Shown: in pieces, positions 23,729 to 35,472 of the stretch
Position numbering within the stretch: the first letter of the stretch is position 1
Layout of the letters: every line of letters starts with the position of its first letter
Source: Diadophis punctatus similis
Taxonomy: Eukaryota; Chordata; Lepidosauria; Squamata; Dipsadidae
Assembly (NCBI GenBank): GCA_023053685.1
Contig: JALIGW010000320.1
Location: forward strand, 1-64,000
DNA length: 64,000 bases
Direction: 5' to 3'
Made by a program: the position numbers and the translations under genes
Notes under the pieces: model-generated
What the model was told of the DNA's origin: nothing
Seen by the model: only the letters and a program-made list of their open reading frames with translations
Databases searched by the model: none

Positions 23729-23894
23729 TTGACAAACACCTCAGAAATGAAAATGAAACACATATTCCTGTTCCCCACAGGCCGGAAAGCCAAATTCTCG
23801 CTTGATTTTTGATTCCGACCTTTTCCTGAAGAGCTAGCCCAAGGTCTAACACAGCATTCGCCTAATTTCTAAATTCAGCCCAAAAACATCACTT
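23729..23894 (+). repeat. Satellite monomer type C (reference copy, 166 bp)
   Basis: Type C is the most divergent of the five: AAAATGAAAC head, CACAGGCCGG, GCCAAATTCTCGC (no EcoRI site), TTTTTGATTCCGACCTTTTC, CCCAAGGTC, and tail CTAATTTCTAAATTC ending in AAAACATCAC. The centre GACCTTTTCCTG replaces GAGCCTACCCTG of the other types. Within the array C copies are very uniform, so it is useful as a phase marker. Private C variants with AAGTCAAAT (1970, 4454), TCTCACTTG (2310, 4794, 6117, 35046) or AACAGCTCAG (28203, 32503, 36143) identify related duplicated segments. Confidence 0.95.
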
Positions 23895-24058
23895 TTGAAA
23901 AACACCTCAGAAATGAAAAAGAAACACATATTCCTGTTCCCCACGGGCTGGAAAGCCGAATTCTCGCTTGATTTTCGATTCTGAGCCTACCCTGAAGAGC
24001 TAGCCCAAAGTCTAACTGCATTCGCCTTAGGACTCAATACAGCCAAAAAACATGACTT
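23895..24058 (+). repeat. Satellite monomer type D (reference copy, 164 bp)
   Basis: Type D starts TTGAAAAACACC instead of TTGACAAACACC, has the AAAAAGAAAC head, CACGGGCTGG, GCCGAATTCTCGC, and GATTCTGAGCC. It is two bases short at GTCTAACTGCATTC, where E reads GTCTAACAGTGCATTC. The tail is GGACTCAATACAGCC ending in AAAAAACATGAC. Rare D copies carry the full-length AACAGTGC (about 26497, 30796, 33937, 41384), consistent with conversion by E. Confidence 0.95.
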
Positions 24059-24224
24059 TTGACAAACACCTCAGAAATGAAAATGAAACACATATTCCTG
24101 TTCCCCATGGGCTGGAAAGCCGAATTCTCGCTTGATTTTCGATTCCGAGCCTACCCTGAAGAGCTAGCCCAAAGTCTAACAGTGCATTCGCCTTAGGACT
24201 CAATACAGCCAAAAAACATGACTT
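24059..24224 (+). repeat. Satellite monomer type E (reference copy, 166 bp)
   Basis: Type E has the AAAATGAAAC head, the palindrome CCCATGGG (NcoI site), GCCGAATTCTCGC, TTTTCGATTCCGAGCC, CCCAAAGTCTAACAGTGC, and tail GGACTCAATACAGCC ending in AAAAAACATGAC. Variants include E-prime with CATATACCTG (about 451, 9888, 12529, 15328, 19628, 29221, 37158, 37822, 37986, 38647), a form with CTTACAGCCAATACAGCC (about 1213, 8664, 11308, 13945, 18241), and E-tat with CAGATATGAAAATG (46904, 53689, 56831, 58981, 62126). Confidence 0.95.
24104..24111. other. 8-bp palindrome CCCATGGG (type E mark, reference copy)
   Basis: Perfect dyad created by a C-to-T change relative to CCCACGGG of types A, B and D. It is present in most E monomers and carried into E/A hybrids. 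Confidence 0.88.
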
Positions 24225-27200
24225 TTGACAAACACCTCAGAAATGAAAATGAAACACATATTCCTGTTCCCCACGGGCTGGAAAGCCGAATTCTCGCTTG
24301 ATTTTCGATTCCGAGCCTACCCTGAAGAGCTAGCTCACGGTCTAACACAGCATTCGCCTTATTTCTCAATTCAGCCCAAAAACATCACTTTTGACAAACA
24401 CCTCAGAAATGAAAAAGAAACACATATTCCTGTTCCCCATGGGCTGGAAAGCCAAATTCTTGCTTGATTTTCGATTCCGAGCCTACCCTGAAGAGCTAGC
24501 CCAAAGTCTAACACAGCATTCGCCTTAGGACTCAATACAGCCAAAAATATGACTTTTGACAAACACCTCAGAAATGAAAATGAAACACATATTCCTGTTC
24601 CCCACAGGCCGGAAAGCCAAATTCTCGCTTGATTTTTGATTCCGACCTTTTCCTGAAGAGCTAGCCCAAGGTCTAACACAGCATTCGCCTAATTTCTAAA
24701 TTCAGCCCAAAAACATCACTTTTGAAAAACACCTCAGAAATGAAAAAGAAACACATATTCCTGTTCCCCACGGGCTGGAAAGCCGAATTCTCGCTTGATT
24801 TTCGATTCTGAGCCTACCCTGAAGAGCCAGCTCACGGTCTAACACAGCATTCGCCTTATTTCTCAATTCAGCCCAAAAACATCACTTTTGACAAACACCT
24901 CAGAAATGAAAAAGAAACACATATTCCTGTTCCCCACGGGCTGGAAAGCCGAATTCTCGCTTGATTTTCGATTCTGAGCCTACCCTGAAGAGCTAGCCCA
25001 AAGTCTAACTGCATTCGCCTTAGGACTCAATACAGCCAAAAAACATGACTTTTGACAAACACCTCAGAAATGAAAATGAAACACATATTCCTGTTCCCCA
25101 TGGGCTGGAAAGCTGAATTCTCGCTTGATTTTCGATTCCGAGCCTACCCTGAAGAGCTAGCTCACGGTCTAACACAGCATTCGCCTTATTTCTCAATTCA
25201 GCCCAAAAACATCACTTTTGACAAACACCTCAGAAATGAAAAAGAAACACATATTCCTGTTCCCCACGGGCTGGAAAGCCAAATTCTTGCTTGATTTTCG
25301 ATTCCGAGCCTACCCTGAAGAGCTAGCCCAAAGTCTAACACAGCATTCGCCTTAGGGACTCAATACAGCCAAAAATATGACTTTTGACAAACACCTCAGA
25401 AATGAAAATGAAACACATATTCCTGTTCCCCACAGGCCGGAAAGCCAAATTCTCGCTTGATTTTTGATTCCGACCTTTTCCTGAAGAGCTAGCCCAAGGT
25501 CTAACACAGCATTCGCCTAATTTCTAAATTCAGCCCAAAAACATCACTTTTGAAAAACACCTCAGAAATGAAAAAGAAACACATATTCCTGTTCCCCACG
25601 GGCTGGAAAGCCGAATTCTCGCTTGATTTTCGATTCTGAGCCTACCCTGAAGAGCTAGCCCAAAGTCTAACTGCATTCGCCTTAGGACTCAATACAGCCA
25701 AAAAACATGACTTTTGACAAACACCTCAGAAATGAAAATGAAACACATATTCCTGTTCCCCATGGGCTGGAAAGCCGAATTCTCGCTTGATTTTCGATTC
25801 CGAGCCTACCCTGAAGAGCTAGCCAAAGTCTAACAGTGCATTCGCCTTAGGACTCAATACAGCCAAAAAACATGACTTTTGACAAACACCTCAGAAATGA
25901 AAATGAAACACATATTCCTGTTCCCCACGGGCTGGAAAGCCGAATTCTCGCTTGATTTTCGATTCCGAGCCTACCCTGAAGAGCTACCTCACGGTCTAAC
26001 ACAGCATTCGCCTTATTTCTCAATTCAGCCCAAAAACATCACTTTTCACAAACACCTCAGAAATGAAAAAGAAACACATATTCCTGTTCCCCACGGGCTG
26101 GAAAGCCAAATTCTTGCTTGATTTTCGATTCCGAGCCTACCCTGAAGAGCTAGCCCAAAGTCTAACACAGCATTCGCCTTAGGACTCAATACAGCCAAAA
26201 ATATGACTTTTGACAAACACCTCAGAAATGAAAATGAAACACATATTCCTGTTCCCCACAGGCCGGAAAGCCAAATTCTCGCTTGATTTTTGATTCCGAC
26301 CTTTTCCTGAAGAGCTAGCCCAAGGTCTAACACAGCATTCGCCTAATTTCTAAATTCAGCCCAAAAACATCACTTTTGAAAAACACCTCAGAAATGAAAA
26401 AGAAACACATATTCCTGTTCCCCACGGGCTGAAAGCCGAATTCTCGCTTGATTTTCGATTCTGAGCCTACCCTGAAGAGCTAGCCCAAAGTCTAACAGTG
26501 CATTCGCCTTAGGACTCAATACAGCCAAAAAACATGACTTTTGACAAACACCTCAGAAATGAAAATGAAACACATATTCCTGTTCCCCATGGGCTGGAAA
26601 GCTGAATTCTCGCTTGATTTTCGATTCCGAGCCTACCCTGAAGAGCTAGCCCAAAGTCTAACAGTGCATTCGCCTTAGGACTCAATACAGCCAAAAAACA
26701 TGACTTTTGACAAACACCTCAGAAATGAAAATGAAACACATATTCCTGTTCCCCACGGGCTGGAAAGCCGAATTCTCGCTTGATTTTCGATTCCGAGCCT
26801 ACCCTGAAGAGCTAGCTCACGGTCTAACACAGCATTCGCCTTATTTCTCAATTCAGCCCAAAACATCACTTTTGACAAACACCTCAGAAATGAAAAAGAA
26901 ACACATATTCCTGTTCCCCACAGGCTGGAAAGCCAAATTCTTGCTTGATTTTCGATTCCGAGCCTACCCTGAAGAGCTAGCCCAAAGTCTAACACAGCAT
27001 TCGCCTTAGGACTCAATACAGCCAAAAATATGACTTTTGACAAACACCTCAGAAATGAAAATGAAACACATATTCCTGTTCCCCACAGGCCGGAAAGCCA
27101 AATTCTCGCTTGATTTTTGATTCCGACCTTTTCCTGAAGAGCTAGCCCAAGGTCTAACACAGCATTCGCCTAATTTCTAAATTCAGCCCAAAAACATCAC

Positions 27201-27532
27201 TTTTGAAAAACACCTCAGAAATGAAAAAGAAACACATATTCCTGTTCCCCACGGGCTGGAAAGCCGAATTCTCGCTTGATTTTCGATTCTGAGCCTACCC
27301 TGAAGAGCTAGCCCAAAGTCTAACTGCATTCGCCTTAGGACTCAATACAGCCAAAAAACATGACTTTTGACAAACACCTCAGAAATGAAAATGAAACACA
27401 TATTCCTGTTCCCCATGGGCTGGAAAGCCGAATTCTCGCTTGATTTTCGATTCCGAGCCTACCCTGAAGAGCTAGCCCAAAGTCTAACAGTGCATTCGCC
27501 TTAGGACTCAATACAGCCAAAAAACATGACTT

Positions 27533-28525
27533 TTGACAAACACCTCAGAAATGAAAATGAAACACATATTCCTGTTCCCCACGGGCTGGAAAGCCGAATT
27601 CTCGCTTGATTTTCGATTCCGAGCCTACCCTGAAGAGCTAGCTCACGGTCTAACACAGCATTCGCCTTATTTCTCAATTCAGCCCAAAAACATCACTTTT
27701 GACAAACACCTCAGAAATGAAAAAGAAACACATATTCCTGTTCCCCACGGGCTGGAAAGCCAAATTCTTGCTTGATTTTCGATTCTGAGCCTACCCTGAA
27801 GAGCTAGCCCAAAGTCTAACACAGCATTCGCCTTAGGACTCAATACAGCCAAAAATATGACTTTTGACAAACACCTCAGAAATGAAAATGAAACACATAT
27901 TCCTGTTCCCCACAGGCCGGAAAGCCAAATTCTCGCTTGATTTTTGATTCCGACCTTTTCCTGAAGAGCTAGCCCAAGGTCTAACACAGCATTCGCCTAA
28001 TTTCTAAATTCAGCCCAAAAACATCACTTTTGAAAAACACCTCAGAAATGAAAAAGAAACACATATTCCTGTTCCCCACGGGCTGGAAAGCCAAATTCTT
28101 GCTTGATTTTCGATTCCGAGCCTACCCTGAAGAGCTAGCCCAAAGTCTAACACAGCATTCGCCTTAGGACTCAATACAGCCAAAAATATGACTTTTGACA
28201 AACAGCTCAGAAATGAAAATGAAACACATATTCCTGTTCCCCACAGGCCGGGAAAGCCAAATTCTCGCTTGATTTTTGATTCCGACCTTTTCCTGAAGAG
28301 CTAGCCCAAGGTCTAACACAGCATTCGCCTAATTTCTAAATTCAGCCCAAAAACATCACTTTTGAAAAACACCTCAGAAATGAAAAAGAAACACATATTC
28401 CTGTTCCCCACGGGCTGGAAAGCCGAATTCTCGCTTGATTTTCGATTCTGAGCCTACCCTGAAGAGCTAGCCCAAAGTCTAACTGCATTCGCCTTAGGAC
28501 TCAATACAGCCAAAAAACATGACTT
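27533..28525 (+). repeat. 6-mer HOR unit A-B-C-D/B-C-D (copy 1)
   Basis: 993 bp. The fourth monomer starts as D (TTGAAAAAC) and becomes B (AAATTCTTGC). The following C carries AACAGCTCAG, a private mark shared with the 6-mers at 31832 and 35473. B has GATTCTGAGCC. An A* monomer follows directly in all three cases. Confidence 0.92.
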
Positions 28526-31500
28526 TTGACAAACACCTCAGAAATGAAAATGAAACACATATTCCTGTTCCCCGAAGGCTGGAAAGCCGAATTCTCGCTT
28601 GATTTTCGATTCCGAGCCTACCCTGAAGAGCTAGCTCACGGTCTAACACAGCATTCGCCTTATTTCTCAATTCAGCCCAAAGACATCACTTTTGACAAAC
28701 ACCTCAGAAATGAAAAAGAAACACATATTCCTGTTCCCCATGGGCTGGAAAGCCAAATTCTTGCTTGATTTTCGATTCCGAGCCTACCCTGAAGAGCTAG
28801 CCCAAAGTCTAACACAGCATTCGCCTTAGGACTCAATACAGCCAAAAATATGACTTTTGACAAACACCTCAGAAATGAAAATGAAACACATATTCCTGTT
28901 CCCCACAGGCCGGAAAGCCAAATTCTCGCTTGATTTTTGATTCCGACCTTTTCCTGAAGAGCTAGCCCAAGGTCTAACACAGCATTCGCCTAATTTCTAA
29001 ACTCAGCCCAAAAACATCACTTTTGAAAACACCTCAGAAATGAAAAAGAAACACATATTCCTGTTCCCCACGGGCTGGAAAGCCGAATTCTCGCTTGATT
29101 TTCGATTCTGAGCCTACCCTGAAGAGCTAGCCCAAAGTCTAACTGCATTCGCCTTAGGACTCAATACAGCCAAAAAACATGACTTTTGACAAACACCTCA
29201 GAAATGAAAATGAAACACATATACCTGTTCCCCATGGGCTGGAAAGCCGAATTCTCGCTTGATTTTCGATTCCGAGCCTACCCTGAAGAGCTAGCCCAAA
29301 GTCTAACTGCATTCGCCTTAGGACTCAATACAGCCAAAAAACATGACTTTTGACAAACACCTCAGAAATGAAAATGAAACACATATTCCTGTTCCCCATG
29401 GGCTGGAAAGCTGAATTCTCGCTTGATTTTCGATTCCGAGCCTACCCTGAAGAGCTAGCTCACGGTCTAACACAGCATTCGCCTTATTTCTCAATTCAGC
29501 CCAAAAACATCACTTTTGACAAACACCTCAGAAATGAAAAAGAAACACATATTCCTGTTCCCCACGGGCTGGAAAGCCAAATTCTTGCTTGATTTTCGAT
29601 TCCGAGCCTACCCTGAAGAGCTAGCCCAAAGTCTAACACAGCATTCGCCTTAGGACTCAATACAGCCAAAAATATGACTTTTGACAAACACCTCAGAAAT
29701 GAAAATGAAACACATATTCCTGTTCCCCACAGGCCGGAAAGCCAAATTCTCGCTTGATTTTTGATTCCGACCTTTTCCTGAAGAGCTAGCCCAAGGTCTA
29801 ACACAGCATTCGCCTAATTTCTAAATTCAGCCCAAAAACATCACTTTTGAAAAACACCTCAGAAATGAAAAAGAAACACATATTCCTGTTCCCCACGGGC
29901 TGGAAAGCCGAATTCTCGCTTGATTTTCGATTCTGAGCCTACCCTGAAGAGCTAGCCCAAAGTCTAACTGCATTCGCCTTAGGACTCAATACAGCCAAAA
30001 AACATGACTTTTGACAAACACCTCAGAAATGAAAATGAAACACATATTCCTGTTCCCCATGGGCTGGAAAGCCGAATTCTCGCTTGATTTCGATTCCGAG
30101 CCTACCCTGAAGAGCTAGCCCAAAGTCTAACAGTGCATTCGCCTTAGGACTCAATACAGCCAAAAAACATGACTTTTGACAAACACCTCAGAAATGAAAA
30201 TGAAACACATATTCCTGTTCCCCACGGGCTGGAAAGCCGAATTCTCGCTTGATTTTCGATTCCGAGCCTACCCTGAAGAGCTAGCTCACGGTCTAACACA
30301 GCATTCGCCTTATTTCTCAATTCAGCCCAAAAACATCACTTTTGACAAACACCTCAGAAATGAAAAAGAAACACATATTCCTGTTCCCCACGGGCTGGAA
30401 AGCCAAATTCTTGCTTGATTTTCGATTCCGAGCCTACCCTGAAGAGCTAGCCCAAAGTCTAACACAGCATTCGCCTTAGGACTCAATACAGCCAAAAATA
30501 TGACTTTTGACAAACACCTCAGAAATGAAAATGAAACACATATTCCTGTTCCCCACAGGCCGGAAAGCCAAATTCTCGCTTGATTTTTGATTCCGACCTT
30601 TTCCTGAAGAGCTAGCCCAAGGTCTAACACAGCATTCGCCTAATTTCTAAATTCAGCCCAAAAACATCACTTTTGAAAAACACCTCAGAAATGAAAAAGA
30701 AACACATATTCCTGTTCCCCACGGGCTGGAAAGCCGAATTCTCGCTTGATTTTCGATTCTGAGCCTACCCTGAAGAGCTAGCCCAAAGTCTAACAGTGCA
30801 TTCGCCTTAGGACTCAATACAGCCAAAAAACATGACTTTTGACAAACACCTCAGAAATGAAAATGAAACACATATTCCTGTTCCCCATGGGCTGGAAAGC
30901 TGAATTCTCGCTTGATTTTCGATTCCGAGCCTACCCTGAAGAGCTAGCCCAAAGTCTAACAGTGCATTCGCCTTAGGACTCAATACAGCCAAAAAACATG
31001 ACTTTTGACAAACACCTCAGAAATGAAAATGAAACACATATTCCTGTTCCCCACGGGCTGGAAAGCCGAATTCTCGCTTGATTTTCGATTCCGAGCCTAC
31101 CCTGAAGAGCTAGCTCACGGTCTAACACAGCATTCGCCTTATTTCTCAATTCAGCCCAAAAACATCACTTTTGACAAACACCTCAGAAATGAAAAAGAAA
31201 CACATATTCCTGTTCCCCACGGGCTGGAAAGCCAAATTCTTGCTTGATTTTCGATTCCGAGCCTACCCTGAAGAGCTAGCCCAAAGTCTAACACAGCATT
31301 CGCCTTAGGACTCAATACAGCCAAAAATATGACTTTTGACAAACACCTCAGAAATGAAAATGAAACACATATTCCTGTTCCCCACAGGCCGGAAAGCCAA
31401 ATTCTCGCTTGATTTTTGATTCCGACCTTTTCCTGAAGAGCTAGCCCAAGGTCTAACACAGCATTCGCCTAATTTCTAAATTGAGCCCAAAAACATCACT

Positions 31501-31831
31501 TTTGAAAAACACCTCAGAAATGAAAAAGAAACACATATTCCTGTTCCCCACGGGCTGGAAAGCCGAATTCTCGCTTGATTTTCGATTCTGAGCCTACCCT
31601 GAAGAGCTAGCCCAAAGTCTAACTGCATTCGCCTTAGGACTCAATACAGCCAAAAAACATGACTTTTGACAAACACCTCAGAAATGAAAATGAAACACAT
31701 ATTCCTGTTCCCCATGGGCTGGAAAGCCGAATTCTCGCTTGATTTTCGATTCCGAGCCTACCCTGAAGAGCTAGCCCAAAGTCTAACAGTGCATTCGCCT
31801 TAGGACTCAATACAGCCAAAAAACATGACTT
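28526..31831 (+). repeat. Four 5-mer units, the first led by A*
   Basis: Units start at 28526 (A* with CCCCGAAGG and CAAAGACATC), 29350 (E/A), 30176 and 31005. The E closing the first unit has CATATACCTG and a short D-like GTCTAACTGC. The 30176 unit is 829 bp because its D has the longer AACAGTGC. The E near 30090 has lost one T (GATTTCGATT). Confidence 0.9.
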
Positions 31832-32823
31832 TTGACAAACACCTCAGAAATGAAAATGAAACACATATTCCTGTTCCCTACGGGCTGGAAAGCCGAATTC
31901 TCGCTTGATTTTCGATTCCGAGCCTACCCTGAAGAGCTAGCTCACGGTCTAACACAGCATTCGCCTTATTTCTCAATTCAGCCCAAAAACATCACTTTTG
32001 ACAAACACCTCAGAAATGAAAAAGAAACACATATTCCTGTTCCCCACGGGCTGGAAAGCCAAATTCTTGCTTGATTTTCGATTCTGAGCCTACCCTGAAG
32101 AGCTAGCCCAAAGTCTAACACAGCATTCGCCTTAGGACTCAATACAGCCAAAAATATGACTTTTGACAAACACCTCAGAAATGAAAATGAAACACATATT
32201 CCTGTTCCCCACAGGCCGGAAAGCCAAATTCTCGCTTGATTTTTGATTCCGACCTTTTCCTGAAGAGCTAGCCCAAGGTCTAACACAGCATTCGCCTAAT
32301 TTCTAAATTCAGCCCAAAAACATCACTTTTGAAAAACACCTCAGAAATGAAAAAGAAACACATATTCCTGTTCCCCACGGGCTGGAAAGCCAAATTCTTG
32401 CTTGATTTTCGATTCCGAGCCTACCCTGAAGAGCTAGCCCAAAGTCTAACACAGCATTCGCCTTAGGACTCAATACAGCCCAAAATATGACTTTTGACAA
32501 ACAGCTCAGAAATGAAAATGAAACACATATTCCTGTTCCCCACAGGCCGGAAAGCCAAATTCTCGCTTGATTTTTGATTCCGACCTTTTCCTGAAGAGCT
32601 AGCCCAAGGTCTAACACAGCATTCGCCTAATTTCTAAATTCAGCCCAAAAACATCACTTTTGAAAAACACCTCAGAAATGAAAAAGAAACACATATTCCT
32701 GTTCCCCACGGGCTGGAAAGCCGAATTCTCGCTTGATTTTCGATTCTGAGCCTACCCTGAAGAGCTAGCCCAAAGTCTAACTGCATTCGCCTTAGGACTC
32801 AATACAGCCAAAAAACATGACTT
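31832..32823 (+). repeat. 6-mer HOR unit A-B-C-D/B-C-D (copy 2)
   Basis: 992 bp, same order and same marks (B with GATTCTGAGCC, C with AACAGCTCAG) as 27533-28525. It lies 26 monomers (4,299 bp) downstream of that copy. An A* follows. Confidence 0.92.
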
Positions 32824-34645
32824 TTGACAAACACCTCAGAAATGAAAATGAAACACATATTCCTGTTCCCCGAAGGCTGGAAAGCCGAATTCTCGCTTGA
32901 TTTTCGATTCCGAGCCTACCCTGAAGAGCTAGCTCACGGTCTAACACAGCATTCGCCTTATTTCTCAATTCAGCCCAAAAACATCACTTTTGACAAACAC
33001 CTCAGAAATGAAAAAGAAACACATATTCCTGTTCCCCATGGGCTGGAAAGCCAAATTCTTGCTTGATTTTCGATTCCGAGCCTACCCTGAAGAGCTAGCC
33101 CAAAGTCTAACACAGCATTCGCCTTAGGACTCAATACAGCCAAAAATATGACTTTTGACAAACACCTCAGAAATGAAAATGAAACACATATTCCTGTTCC
33201 CCACATGCCGGAAAGCCAAATTCTCGCTTGATTTTTGATTCCGACCTTTTCCTGAAGAGCTAGCCCAAGGTCTAACACAGCATTCGCCTAATTTCTAAAT
33301 TCAGCCCAAAAACATCACTTTTGAAAAACACCTCAGAAATGAAAAAGAAACACATATTCCTGTTCCCCACGGGCTGGAAAGCCGAATTCTCGCTTGATTT
33401 TCGATTCTGAGCCTACCCTGAAGAGCTAGCTCACGGTCTAACACAGCATTCGCCTTATTTCTCAATTCAGCCCAAAAACATCACTTTTGACAAACACCTC
33501 AGAAATGAAAAAGAAACACATATTCCTGTTCCCCACGGGCTGGAAAGCCAAATTCTTGCTTGATTTTCGATTCCGAGCCTACCCTGAAGAGCTAGCCCAA
33601 AGTCTAACACAGCATTCGCCTTAGGACTCAATACAGCCAAAAATATGACTTTTGACAAACACCTCAGAAATGAAAATGAAACACATATTCCTGTTCCCCA
33701 CAGGCCGGAAAGCCAAATTCTCGCTTGATTTTTGATTCCGACCTTTTCCTGAAGAGCTAGCCCAAGGTCTAACACAGCATTCGCCTAATTTCTAAATTCA
33801 GCCCAAAAACATCACTTTTGAAAAACACCTCAGAAATGAAAAAGAAACACATATTCCTGTTCCCCACGGGCTGGAAAGCCGAATTCTCGCTTGATTTTCG
33901 ATTCTGAGCCTACCCTGAAGAGCTAGCCCAAAGTCTAACAGTGCATTCGCCTTAGGACTCAATACAGCCAAAAAACATGACTTTTGACAAACACCTCAGA
34001 AATGAAAATGAAACACATATTCCTGTTCCCCATGGGCTGGAAAGCCGAATTCTCGCTTGATTTTCGATTCCGAGCCTACCCTGAAGAGCTAGCCCAAAGT
34101 CTAACAGTGCATTCGCCTTAGGACTCAATACAGCCAAAAAACATGACTTTTGACAAACACCTCAGAAATGAAAATGAAACACATATTCCTGTTCCCCACA
34201 GGCCGGAAAGCCAAATTCTCGCTTGATTTTTGATTCCGACCTTTTCCTGAAGAGCTAGCCCAAGGTCTAACACAGCATTCGCCTAATTTCTAAATTCAGC
34301 CCAAAAACATCACTTTTGAAAAACACCTCAGAAATGAAAAAGAAACACATATTCCTGTTCCCCACGGGCTGGAAAGCCGAATTCTCGCTTGATTTTCGAT
34401 TCTGAGCCTACCCTGAAGAGCTAGCCCAAAGTCTAACTGCATTCGCCTTAGGACTCAATACAGCCAAAAAACATGACTTTTGACAAACACCTCAGAAATG
34501 AAAATGAAACACATATTCCTGTTCCCCATGGGCTGGAAAGCTGAATTCTCGCTTGATTTTCGATTCCGAGCCTACCCTGAAGAGCTAGCCCAAAGTCTAA
34601 CAGTGCATTCGCCTTAGGACTCAATACAGCCAAAAAACATGACTT
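32824..34645 (+). repeat. 11-mer unit A*-B-C-D/A-B-C-D/E-E-C-D-E
   Basis: A* opens the block. The D/A hybrid near 33321 reads GATTCTGAGCC then GCTAGCTCACGG. The D before 33984 has the E-type AACAGTGC. At about 34150 a C follows E directly, marking a deletion of A and B. It replaces what would otherwise be two 5-mers. Confidence 0.88.
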
Positions 34646-35472
34646 TTGACAAACACCTCAGAAATGAAAATGAAACACATATTCCTGTTCCCCACGGGCT
34701 GGAAAGCCGAATTCTCGCTTGATTTTCGATTCCGAGCCTACCCTGAAGAGCTAGCTCACGGTCTAACACAGCATTCGCCTTATTTCTCAATTCAGCCCAA
34801 AAACATCACTTTTGACAAACACCTCAGAAATGAAAAAGAAACACATATTCCTGTTCCCCACGGGCTGGAAAGCCAAATTCTTGCTTGATTTTCGATTCCG
34901 AGCCTACCCTGAAGAGCTAGCCCAAAGTCTAACACAGCATTCGCCTTAGGACTCAATACAGCCAAAAATATGACTTTTGACAAACACCTCAGAAATGAAA
35001 ATGAAACACATATTCCTGTTCCCCACAGGCCGGAAAGCCAAATTCTCACTTGATTTTTGATTCCGACCTTTTCCTGAAGAGCTAGCCCAAGGTCTAACAC
35101 AGCATTCGCCTAATTTCTAAATTCAGCCCAAAAACATCACTTTTGAAAAACACCTCAGAAATGAAAAAGAAACACATATTCCTGTTCCCCACGGGCTGGA
35201 AAGCCGAATTCTCGCTTGATTTTCGATTCTGAGCCTACCCTGAAGAGCTAGCCCAAAGTCTAACTGCATTCGCCTTAGGACTCAATACAGCCAAAAAACA
35301 TGACTTTTGACAAACACCTCAGAAATGAAAATGAAACACATATTCCTGTTCCCCATGGGCTGGAAAGCCGAATTCTCGCTTGATTTTCGATTCCGAGCCT
35401 ACCCTGAAGAGCTAGCCCAAAGTCTAACAGTGCATTCGCCTTAGGACTCAATACAGCCAAAAAACATGACTT
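34646..35472 (+). repeat. 5-mer HOR unit ABCDE
   Basis: Standard 827-bp unit; C carries TCTCACTTG at about 35046. Confidence 0.92.

Larger units (their letters stand above)
23398..24224 (+). repeat. Reference HOR unit: 5-mer ABCDE (827 bp)
   Basis: This is a clean copy of the basic higher-order unit, with monomers A, B, C, D and E of 166, 165, 166, 164 and 166 bp. The same order and length recur many times (for example 20422-21248, 25879-26706, 31005-31831, 34646-35472, 43911-44737, 62277-63103). Copies of the same type taken from different places differ by only a few bases, while A, B, C, D and E differ from each other at many fixed positions. That contrast is the definition of a HOR. All other unit forms in the window can be derived from this 5-mer by loss, gain or fusion of monomers. 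Confidence 0.95.
22571..27532 (+). repeat. Run of six consecutive 5-mer HOR units
   Basis: Units start at 22571 (E/A BCDE), 23398, 24225, 25052 (E/A BCDE), 25879 and 26707, each 826-828 bp. The unit at 24225 is A-B-C-D/A-B/D, followed by an E/A monomer. This is the most regular 5 kb of the window. Minor breaks are an extra G near 25356, a lost C near 25824, a lost G near 26431 and a lost A near 26861. Confidence 0.93.

Noticed and set aside
23398..24224. CENP-B box in the monomer
   Set aside because: The best candidate, TTCGCCTTAGGACTC at the end of B, D and E, matches the TTCG and central A positions but none of the CGGG half. The reverse strand gives nothing better.
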